NCBI RefSeq assembly: GCF_900323885.1
Contig: NZ_OOHJ01000001.1
Location: 52,498-116,497, forward strand
Direction of reading: 5' to 3'
DNA: 64,000 nt
Source of the DNA: [Actinomadura] parvosata subsp. kistnae
Lineage (GTDB): Bacteria > Actinomycetota > Actinomycetes > Streptosporangiales > Streptosporangiaceae
Each line of letters opens with the position of its first letter. Position 1 is the stretch's first letter. Positions 19,207 to 26,149 of this stretch are shown here, piece after piece. The notes below the pieces were generated by a model. It was not told the origin of the DNA and searched no databases. It saw only the letters and a list, made by a program, of their open reading frames with translations. The translations under genes were made by a program, and so were the position numbers.

Positions 19207-19665
19207 GTGAAGCGCCGCCCCCGCCCTCTCCTGGCAGCCGCGGCAGGCGTGGCCGCCCTGGCCCCCGTCTACTACCTCACCGACGCCGCCGCCCGCTGCC
19301 TGCGCACCGGCCAGGCCGCGTTCTCCCCGGCCCCGCTCGGCCTGGCCTACCTCGCCGCCGTGGCCGTCCTCGTCACGCTCCTGACCGCCTGGCCCGCCGC
19401 CGCGCTCGGCTGCGGCGTGCCGCTGACGGCGGCGGGCGTCCTGTTCGCCCTCGACGTGGACGCCGCGATCCGCCTGGCGGCCACCCTGCCGTGGGCGCGG
19501 ACCGGCGGCCTGCCGTGGTCGCCGCCGGGCGGCGCGCCGTGGGCGGAGCTGGCCGAGCCGCCCGGCACGCTGGCCGGCATGAGCGGCCTGTACGCGCTCG
19601 TCGGCGCCGTCCTCGTGCTGTCGGCGCTGCCCGGGCTCCGCCGGCGATCTATCCTGGACGTGTGA
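19207..19665 (+). CDS. Small hypothetical membrane protein
   Basis: 152 residues from a GTG start, beginning VKRRPRPLLAAAAGVAALAP. There are about four hydrophobic segments (around residues 8-26, 42-62, 66-84 and 125-143) and a Pro/Gly/Trp-rich loop WSPPGGAPWAELAEPP between the last two. I recognise no family. The stop overlaps the start of the TetR gene (GTGA), so the two are probably cotranscribed. The membrane protein might be a target or sensor partner of that regulator, but this is inference. AAGGTG upstream is a weak ribosome site. Confidence 0.6.
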   Translation: MKRRPRPLLAAAAGVAALAPVYYLTDAAARCLRTGQAAFSPAPLGLAYLAAVAVLVTLLTAWPAAALGCGVPLTAAGVLFALDVDAAIRLAATLPWARTGGLPWSPPGGAPWAELAEPPGTLAGMSGLYALVGAVLVLSALPGLRRRSILDV

Positions 19666-20267
19666 GCGGGCGGGATCCTGATCGGCGCAGGGCGCTGCTC
19701 GACGCGGCCGACCGGGTCATCATGAAGGAGGGCCCCGGCGTGTCGATGGCCGCCATCGCCGCCGAGGCCGGCATCACCAAGCCCATCCTCTACCGCCACT
19801 TCGGCGACAAGCACGGCCTCTACCAGGCCCTGGCCGACCGCCACGTGCGCACGGTCATCGCCCAGCTGCGCCCCGAGTTCGCCGCCACGGGCGCCGACCC
19901 GCGCGGCAGGGCCAGGGCGGCGATCGGCGTCTACTTCGACCTCATCGCCGCCAACCGCAACCTCTACCGCTTCCTGTTCCACCGGGCGGGCGCCGAGGAC
20001 AGCCGGGTCCGCTCCCACATGACGTCGCTGGTGCGCAGCCTGGGGGAGGAGCTCGGCGAGGTCCTGGCCGCCGAGCGCGCGGTGCCCGACCCGACGCGCG
20101 CCCAGGTGCTGGGGCACGCGTTCGTCGGCATGGTGCAGACGACCGGCGACTGGTGGCTCGACCATCCGGAGGTGGACCGCGACGAGGTGGTGGAGGGCCT
20201 GGTGGACGTGATCGCGCTGGCCCTCACGCCCGCTCCCCGCACCGGAAGCCCGGCGCGCACCGCCTGA
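19662..20267 (+). CDS. TetR family transcriptional regulator
   Basis: 201 residues from a GTG start inside the preceding stop. The N-terminal helix-turn-helix is clear: LLDAADRVIMKEGPGVSMAA, then IAAEAGITKPILYRHFGDKH (residues about 10-55). The C-terminal domain (RAAIGVYFDLIAANRNLYRF, GMVQTTGDWWLDHPEVDRDE) resembles regulators of lipid and efflux genes. It is transcribed toward, and ends 24 bp from, the convergent phosphotransferase gene. Its target is likely its own two-gene operon or the neighbouring lipid genes; no operator was identified. Confidence 0.88.
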   Translation: MSGRDPDRRRALLDAADRVIMKEGPGVSMAAIAAEAGITKPILYRHFGDKHGLYQALADRHVRTVIAQLRPEFAATGADPRGRARAAIGVYFDLIAANRNLYRFLFHRAGAEDSRVRSHMTSLVRSLGEELGEVLAAERAVPDPTRAQVLGHAFVGMVQTTGDWWLDHPEVDRDEVVEGLVDVIALALTPAPRTGSPARTA

Positions 20268-20291
20268 CGCCTGACGCCACGGCCGTCCCGG

Positions 20292-21281
20292 CTACCCTCG
20301 TACTCCCCGCTGCTCGCGCAGCAACCGCAGCAGGTCCCACTCGTTCTCGCACACGCGCCGCCCGATCGCGGCCAGCTCCACGGAACGGGCGCCGCCGCGC
20401 AGGTGCCGCATCGTCTGCATGACGCAGATGACGCCCCACTTGAGCACGCCGAACGTCTCCCACCACCGCAGCGCCTCCCGATCGACCGCCTGCCCGCCGG
20501 CCTCCTCGTAGGCGTCGACGAGCTCGCCGTACTCGCCGAACCCGCCGACCGGCAGCGGCGAGCCGAACCGCCACGCCTTCACGCACAGCCACCCGAGGTC
20601 CTCCAGCGGGTCGCCGGCGTGCGCGAGCTCCCAGTCGAGCACCGCCCTGATCCCCTCGGGCCCGATGACGAGGTTGCCGTTGCGGAAGTCGCCGTGCACG
20701 ACCGTACGCCGCCCACCGGCCGGACGGGTGGCGGCCAGCCGGCGCAGCGCCAGCTCGAACACCGGGTGCGGCTCGCCGAGCTGGTCGAGCACGTCCCGCC
20801 AGCGCAGCAACGGGTCGTCCACCTGCTCCTCCACGTGCTCCTGCGGCGGGAGTGCGGTGAGTGGCATGCGGTGGATGGCGGCCAGCACCTGCCCGCACTG
20901 CCGGGCCAGCCGCGGCCTGGCCGCCGCGTAGGCGTCGTCCCGCAGGATCTTGCGCGGGATCGTCTCGCCGGGGACGCGCGTCATGAGGATGTACGACTCC
21001 CCGCACGCGACGATCCGCGGCACCGGCACCCCGGCGTCGGCGGCGGCCCGCATGAGCCGCGCTTCCACACCCAGCCCCGCACCTGCCCCAGCGCTCCCCT
21101 CCATGGCGGCGGCGCCGGGGGAGTCGAGCCGCAGGATCAGCTCGTGCCTCCCCTCATCGGGCAGGGTCACGTCCAGCGCCCAGGTCTCGCGCGACGCCCC
21201 GCCGGGCAACCGCACCCCGGCCTCGACCACCGCCTTCTCTCCGAGCGCTTCACGGACGACGGCGTACAGGTCGGTGGTCAT
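20292..21281 (-). CDS. Phosphotransferase family protein (APH/ACAD10-like kinase)
   Basis: 329 residues. The ATP-binding N-lobe (LPGGASRETWALDV) is followed by the Brenner-type catalytic loop VVHGDFRNGNLVI and the metal motif AVLDWELAHAGDPLEDLGWL, both hallmarks of the aminoglycoside phosphotransferase fold. The subgroup linked to acyl-CoA dehydrogenases (as in mammalian ACAD10/11) phosphorylates hydroxyacyl-CoA intermediates before dehydration. The start overlaps the stop of the acyl-CoA dehydrogenase by 4 bp, which supports a lipid rather than antibiotic substrate. Confidence 0.87.
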   Translation of the reverse strand: MTTDLYAVVREALGEKAVVEAGVRLPGGASRETWALDVTLPDEGRHELILRLDSPGAAAMEGSAGAGAGLGVEARLMRAAADAGVPVPRIVACGESYILMTRVPGETIPRKILRDDAYAAARPRLARQCGQVLAAIHRMPLTALPPQEHVEEQVDDPLLRWRDVLDQLGEPHPVFELALRRLAATRPAGGRRTVVHGDFRNGNLVIGPEGIRAVLDWELAHAGDPLEDLGWLCVKAWRFGSPLPVGGFGEYGELVDAYEEAGGQAVDREALRWWETFGVLKWGVICVMQTMRHLRGGARSVELAAIGRRVCENEWDLLRLLREQRGVRG

Positions 21282-22468
21282 CGCAGGCCGAACTCCCACG
21301 ACCCGCCCGCCGCGTATTCGCCGAGGATCCGCCGTCCCACGGAGTCGATGTGCACCTCGTCCGGACCGTCGTAGATGCGCCCGGCCCTGGCGTGCCGGTA
21401 CATGCGGTCGAGCGGCGTGTCGGGCGTCAGCCCGGCGGCGCCGTACACCTGGATCGCCCGGTCGATGACGTTGTGGAGCATGCGCGCGCCCACCACCTTG
21501 ATCGCCCCGATCTCCACGCGGGCCTCGGAGCCCCGGTCGATCGCCTCGGCGGCGTGCAGCGTGAGCAGCCGCGCGGACTGGATCTCGGTGTAGGAGTCGA
21601 ACACGTGCTGCCGCATGAGCTGCTTGGCCGCCAGCGGCTGCCCGAACGCCGTACGCTCGTGCAGCCGTACGCACATCAGGTCGAAGGCGCGCTGCGCCTG
21701 CCCGAGCCAGCGCATGCAGTGGAAGATGCGTCCGGGCCCGAGCCGCCGCTGCGCGATGACGAAGCCCTGCCCGCGCTCGCCGAGCAGGCTCGACGCGGGG
21801 ACGCGCACGTTGTCGTAACGCACCTCGCAGTGCGCGCCGTCGAGGCCCAGCACCGGCGTCTCGCGCACGATCGTGTACCCCGGCGTGTCGGTCGGCACCA
21901 CGATCATGGAGAACGCGCGGTGCGGGGGCGCGTCCTGCTCGGTCCTGCACATCACGGTCGTGTACGCCGCCCGCGACGCCCCGGTGGTGAACCACTTGTG
22001 CCCGTTGATCACCCATTCGCCGCCGTCGAGCACGGCGGACGTGGTGATCTGCGTGGGGTCGCTGCTGGAGACGCCCGGCTCCGTCATCGCGAAGCTGGGG
22101 GAGATGTCGCCGCGCACCAGCGGCTCCAGGAACCGCTCGCGCTGCTCGGGCGAGGCGTGCTCGTGCAGCATCAGCGAGTCCTGCAGCGTGTACGTGCCGA
22201 GCGCGAGCTGCCCGTACTCGCTGCGCCCCTGCACCTCGTTGACGTAGACGTAGTCGAGGAACGGCAGCCCGCCCCCGCCCAGCTCACGCGGGTGGCCGAG
22301 CGCCCACAGGCCCTCCTTCTTGGCCTGCGCGCGCAGCTCCTCCAGCGCCGCCGCGGCGCCCGGCCCGCCCTCCTGCAGCACCGGCTCGGCGGGCTCGACC
22401 CGCTCGGTCATGAACGCGTGCACGGCATCGCGAACCGGCCGCACGCTGTCGGGGACCGCGAAGTTCAT
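21278..22468 (-). CDS. Acyl-CoA dehydrogenase family protein
   Basis: 396 residues of the ACAD fold. Flavin and substrate segments include SFAMTEPGVSSSDPTQITTS, VINGHKWFTTGA, VLGLDGAHCEVRYDNVRVPA, LGPGRIFHCMRWLGQAQRAF and the C-terminal VYGAAGLTPDTPLDRMYRHA. It oxidises an acyl-CoA ester with FAD, and coupling to the adjacent kinase-like gene suggests handling of branched or 4-hydroxy acids. The start ATG 22468 is set by the NFAVPDSVRPVRDAVHAFM N-terminus; the upstream ribosome site is weak. The pair forms an ATGA-coupled operon. Confidence 0.92.
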   Translation of the reverse strand: MNFAVPDSVRPVRDAVHAFMTERVEPAEPVLQEGGPGAAAALEELRAQAKKEGLWALGHPRELGGGGLPFLDYVYVNEVQGRSEYGQLALGTYTLQDSLMLHEHASPEQRERFLEPLVRGDISPSFAMTEPGVSSSDPTQITTSAVLDGGEWVINGHKWFTTGASRAAYTTVMCRTEQDAPPHRAFSMIVVPTDTPGYTIVRETPVLGLDGAHCEVRYDNVRVPASSLLGERGQGFVIAQRRLGPGRIFHCMRWLGQAQRAFDLMCVRLHERTAFGQPLAAKQLMRQHVFDSYTEIQSARLLTLHAAEAIDRGSEARVEIGAIKVVGARMLHNVIDRAIQVYGAAGLTPDTPLDRMYRHARAGRIYDGPDEVHIDSVGRRILGEYAAGGSWEFGLR

Positions 22469-22706
22469 AATCCGCACCCAACCCGAATCCCGGGCACCGG
22501 TCAACGGCCCCGGGCAACGACGCGGTTGGGAGCAAGGCGGGAAGCTGTACGGAGAGAACCGGCAGGCAGCACAGCAGGCGGGCAGGGAAAGGTCGCCGCG
22601 GGGGGCGACCACCGCAACTGCCTGCCGGTGGCGGTACGACAAGACGAGACGGCGGCGCCCCTCATCCCCTCCGATAGGGGACGCGCTCGTCTCGCCGCGC
22701 CGGTCA

Positions 22707-22857
22707 TCACTTGGCGATGTACTCAGCCAGGGAGCTTCGCCGCACCTTCTGGATCGCGGGTCGGGTGCCGCTGCCCGGCGCACTGCCAGGAGTAGTAGGC
22801 CCCGCCGAACCCGACGAACACCCACACCGGCATCCCCAGCTTCCGCTTGTGCACCAT
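22707..22857 (-). CDS. Small conserved-looking protein, possibly frameshifted
   Basis: ATG 22857 opens MVHKRKLGMPVWVFVGFGGA then YYSWQCAGQ, a basic start plus one hydrophobic segment. The frame as read stops at 22723 (44 residues). In the +1 frame the sequence ends with VRRSSLAEYIAK and TGA at 22707, which looks like a more natural C-terminus for a small membrane protein, so a one-base insertion may be present. No family is recognised. Confidence 0.4.
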
Positions 22858-22967
22858 GAGCGCTACTGCGGAAGTTTGCTCCTATTCGAATCCGACAGAG
22901 CCGCGGCGGCGTCTTGAGGGAGGTGAGGAGACGGCATGTGATGGCTGAGGAGATTTATGACGACCCC

Positions 22968-24233
22968 TCAGTCGTTGTCTACGATTGTTACTCTGATCAC
23001 CACGTCCTCACGGAACTTGATCCCAATAGCCTGGTGGCCGCGAAAGTCATCCTCGGAGCGGCCAACATCGACGAGGTCTGGAGGTGCGGAAAGACCTGTG
23101 GTCTGTCGCCAAGCATCGCGCCCGCTGACATTCTCGCTGAGGTAGCCGCCGTATTCGCAGTCCTCGCAGCTGCCGCAGGCACCGCATTCGGCGACACAAT
23201 TCTCCTCGTGTGTCCGGAAAATGTGCTCCACGAAACTGCTCGCGTACACGAACGCTTGGAAAGGGTTCTCCCTCACTGGGACGACGACATCCGGGCGCGT
23301 CACGGTGAGCACGGCCGTGAACCCAGATGCGTCCCGCAGTAGTACCTCGGAGCGGGCGGCGTCGAAGTCCATGGCGTAAAGATCGCCCTCAAAGATCTCA
23401 TCGACGATATCGCGATTGCGGCGAAGGAAGCCGAGAAGCGTGCGCGCGATGAACTCTGGTGCGGCGATGGCGCTTCCATTAGCCTTTCGCCATTCGTCCA
23501 GGGCCGTGTCCAGCGGCTCCCACCAGCGGAAGGGGTGAAGTCGCGAAAGCCTGATACGGCCATCGGATCCGATGTGATCGGCGATCTCATCCTCAGTGAA
23601 TTCAGGAAAACCGAATGGAAAGCGCGAGATCTCCAAGGCGACACCGTCCCAGTCCGGGTCGTCCCTCCGGCGCTCGATACCCTCGACATACTGCCACGGA
23701 GGCATGTCACTCCACGTCTCACGCCCCCACCTTATAGCCGCGTGCAGCACGTACTCTTCCGCCAGATTCTGGAGTCTCGGCCTCACGCCGCTGTCGAGCA
23801 GGGACGCCATTCGCTGAAAGTTCTCCGCCAGTTTCTCTCGCCATGCGAGATTCCCTTGAACCCGGAACAGAACAGAGTCAGGCAGCTCTTCCATAAAATC
23901 TGGGAGATCCACCTGATCATGGGTGCTCATGTCGTAGGCCATGCCGCAAGTGGCTGATAGATGCACCGCCATAGCGGGCGTAAGAGCCCCCTCCTGGAAA
24001 CTCTCGTTCAGCCTCCTCGCATGGAAGGACAGCTCCGCTGCTTTCTCCTGCGGTCGACGCTGAGTTGCCTTCAGCACACGCTCGACCGCCGACCTGGTTT
24101 TGGCCGACACTGACGAGAGATCATCCTCGGCGCGTCTCCATGTAGCCACAGAGATGCGCGCGGCCTTCGCTGCCTCGGCTTGGGTCAGCCCAGCCGCCTC
24201 GCGCGCGACCTTCACATCGACAACTTCCGCCAT
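22968..24233 (-). CDS. Helix-turn-helix protein of unknown function in a lower-GC island
   Basis: 421 residues. The N-terminal XRE-type HTH is clear: VAREAAGLTQAEAAKAARIS then VATWRRAEDDLSSVSAKTRS (residues about 8-50). The remaining about 350 residues match no family I know and are helical and acidic. Near the C-terminus is a Cys cluster CVAECGACGSCEDCEYGG, possibly binding a metal. There is no HExxH, so it is not an ImmA-type peptidase. GC content and codon use are visibly lower than in neighbours, suggesting horizontal acquisition. ATG 24233 is chosen with AGAGG just upstream; ATG 24257 is in frame. A phage- or element-derived regulator is possible. Confidence 0.65.
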   Translation of the reverse strand: MAEVVDVKVAREAAGLTQAEAAKAARISVATWRRAEDDLSSVSAKTRSAVERVLKATQRRPQEKAAELSFHARRLNESFQEGALTPAMAVHLSATCGMAYDMSTHDQVDLPDFMEELPDSVLFRVQGNLAWREKLAENFQRMASLLDSGVRPRLQNLAEEYVLHAAIRWGRETWSDMPPWQYVEGIERRRDDPDWDGVALEISRFPFGFPEFTEDEIADHIGSDGRIRLSRLHPFRWWEPLDTALDEWRKANGSAIAAPEFIARTLLGFLRRNRDIVDEIFEGDLYAMDFDAARSEVLLRDASGFTAVLTVTRPDVVVPVRENPFQAFVYASSFVEHIFRTHEENCVAECGACGSCEDCEYGGYLSENVSGRDAWRQTTGLSAPPDLVDVGRSEDDFRGHQAIGIKFREDVVIRVTIVDND

Positions 24234-24837
24234 CGGACCTCTTCTCGCGAGCATCAACTGGCGATTGAGCGCTCAGTGAGCACTCAGCCTAGATAAGTCT
24301 CAATGCAATGGCAAGTTCTACGACACCTAGCACCCAAGCGACTTCGTTCGAGAGGCAGCAGCACCGCACGGTTCTCTTCTCGAGAACCTCCTCGCCCCCA
24401 CAGGGCTGATTACTGATCGGTGGGCGGACGGGCGGTGAAGACGAAGGTTGATCGCCGGATGGATCTCCGGCCGTGTCTTCCGGGACGTGCAATATGTGCG
24501 ATGATCATGGCGGCAGCAGTGCCAGTAACCTGCTGCGTACCAGGTCAGCGGTCATGTCGCTCGAAGAAACTCATGAGCCATAAAACCGTCGCCAGTTAGC
24601 TCCATGCGAGTGGATCGCTGGTAGGGGCGCCGGGTTCGCTTCCGTGCCATCTGCATGCCGCAAGGTCGTGCCATACCGTGCCAGATCTTGCTAGCGAGCG
24701 CCACGTCAGAGGCGTGATCGCCCTACCGTTAGCGTGCCACTAGACCGAATCGATCATGGTGTATCGCGCGTTCCATACGTACGGGGTGCAGGTCCAGACG
24801 TACAGTTAAGAAATCATGGATCCTTGCAAGCGAGGGG
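24234..24837. other. Lower-GC intergenic region, no gene recognised
   Basis: About 600 bp with lower GC than the rest of the window and stops in all frames. CGTGCCA occurs four times (24643, 24667, 24677, 24733). A GGTTCGCTTCC string near 24634 resembles a tRNA T-arm, but no acceptor stem or anticodon arm can be built around it. It may be the remnant of an integrated element associated with the adjacent HTH gene. Confidence 0.4.
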
Positions 24838-25620
24838 TCAGGGCAGCCAGCTCACCCGGCCGCGCAGGAAGGCGTACCCGACGAAGGCGACGGCGTCGAT
24901 GAGCGTGTGCGCCATGATCAGCGGCATGGTGCGTCCCCACTTCTGGTACGCCCGCCCGAACACCACCCCCATCACCACGTTCCCGACGAACCCCCCGAAC
25001 CCCTGATACAGGTGGTAGGACCCGCGCAGCAGCGACGACACCGCCACCGCCTTCCACGGCGTCCACCCGGCCTGGCCGAGCCGGTGCAGCAGGTAGCCGG
25101 CGACGATGACCTCCTCCAGCACGCCGTTCTGCGCGGCGGCCAGCAGCAGCACCGGCACCTGCCACCACTCCTCGGGCAGCGCGCCGGGGACGACGGTCAG
25201 GTTCACGCCGGCCGCCCACACCGCGAGGTAGAACGCCAGCCCGGAGCCGCCGATCGCGGCGGCGAGCAGCGCGCCGCGCAGGAGGTCGCCGCCGGGCCGG
25301 CGGAAGTCGGCGCCGATCGTCCGCAGCGACTCGCCGGAGCGCACCATGAGGTACGCCACGAGCCCCACCGGCGCGACCGCGATCGCGATCTGCACGAGCT
25401 GCAGCGCCAGGTCCAGCCAGGGCCGGCCGGGCGCCATGGACCCGACGAGCACCGCCTGCTGGCCCTTGAGCTCGCGCGGCGCGGTCAGCGACCCGATCAG
25501 CCGCACGAACGCCACCAGGGCGCTGGCACCGAGCGAGACGGACATCACGACGAAGAGCTCGGCCTTGATGAGGCGCGGTTCGAGCCCGTGAGCCGGCGCG
25601 AGGGGGGACTGAGTGTGCAT
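24838..25620 (-). CDS. CPBP family intramembrane metalloprotease
   Basis: 260 residues with about seven to eight hydrophobic segments. CPBP (Abi) motifs are visible: the paired glutamates in NGVLEEVIVAGYLLHRLG, the His of LLRGSYHLYQGFGGFVGN and the C-terminal MAHTLIDAVAFVGY. The usual Arg of EExxxR is replaced (EEVIVA). The family cleaves within membranes, as in Rce1, and in bacteria is linked to peptide maturation or immunity. The start ATG 25620 lies 42 bp from a long hairpin. No bacteriocin-like small gene is adjacent, so the substrate is unknown. Confidence 0.85.
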   Translation of the reverse strand: MHTQSPLAPAHGLEPRLIKAELFVVMSVSLGASALVAFVRLIGSLTAPRELKGQQAVLVGSMAPGRPWLDLALQLVQIAIAVAPVGLVAYLMVRSGESLRTIGADFRRPGGDLLRGALLAAAIGGSGLAFYLAVWAAGVNLTVVPGALPEEWWQVPVLLLAAAQNGVLEEVIVAGYLLHRLGQAGWTPWKAVAVSSLLRGSYHLYQGFGGFVGNVVMGVVFGRAYQKWGRTMPLIMAHTLIDAVAFVGYAFLRGRVSWLP

Positions 25621-25661
25621 GTGCGCAGATTAGCCGGTACATGATCCGATGCTGATAAAGG

Positions 25662-25696
25662 CGACATGTCCCCCGGCTTGCCGGGGGGACATGTCG
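25662..25696. terminator. Long near-perfect inverted repeat upstream of the CPBP gene
   Basis: CGACATGTCCCCCGG (25662-25676) pairs with CCGGGGGGACATGTCG (25681-25696), with a CTTG loop and one bulged base, giving a 15-bp stem. On the minus strand it lies downstream of the alpha/beta hydrolase gene and before the CPBP start. It could terminate the former or be an operator/attenuator for the latter. There is no U-tract on either side. Confidence 0.6.
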
Positions 25697-25729
25697 GGTC
25701 ACCGCGCGGGTGTGGCCGCCGCGCCGGGC

Positions 25730-25810
25730 GGCGCGCGGCCCCAACCAGCGCGCGGCCCCCAACCAGCGCGCGGCCCCCAACCGGCACGCGGCCCCAACCG
25801 GCGTGCGGGC
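25730..25810. repeat. 17-18 bp tandem repeat array
   Basis: Four to five copies of GCGCGCGGCCCCCAACCA with small changes (one has GCACGCGG, one lacks a C). It lies between the CPBP gene and the alpha/beta hydrolase gene, with no coding role evident. Confidence 0.65.
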
Positions 25811-26010
25811 CGCAGGATGGCGCGGGCCGGGGCCGGGCGGGGTGGCACGGGCCGGGTCACCGGACCGATGGGACGTATCGGATCGCAGGCCGGTTCTCCG
25901 TGGACGGCGCGGCGGTCCTGGCCGCTCTGTGCCCGCGCCTCGGACCGGGACCGCCGTGCGCCCGCACGCTGGGCTGGGAGCGCCGTGTGCCCGCAAGCTG
26001 GCCCGGCACC

Positions 26011-26106
26011 GCCCTGCGCCCGCGGGCCGCGCTGAGAGCGCCCTGCGCCCGCGGGCCGCGCTGAGAGCGCCCTGCACCCGCGGGCCGAGCCGGGAGCGCC
26101 GTGCGG
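26011..26106. repeat. 29-bp tandem repeat array downstream of alpha/beta hydrolase
   Basis: Three full copies start at 26011, 26040 and 26069 (GCCCTGCGCCCGCGGGCC core), with a degenerate fourth at 26098. Weaker related copies extend back toward about 25900. Together with the array at 25730 it fills most of the 529-bp gap, in which I see no gene. Confidence 0.65.
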
Positions 26107-26149
26107 GGTGCGGGGCCGGGGCCGGGGGCCGGGTTGGGCGGTGCGGGTG

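Noticed and set aside
22914..23342. A 142-codon plus-strand frame opposite the HTH protein gene
   Set aside because: No ribosome site, no family match, and it lies wholly within the longer HTH-containing gene on the other strand.
24620..24740. tRNA-like GGTTCGCTTCC string in the low-GC gap
   Set aside because: No complementary acceptor stem, D-arm or anticodon arm could be paired around it.
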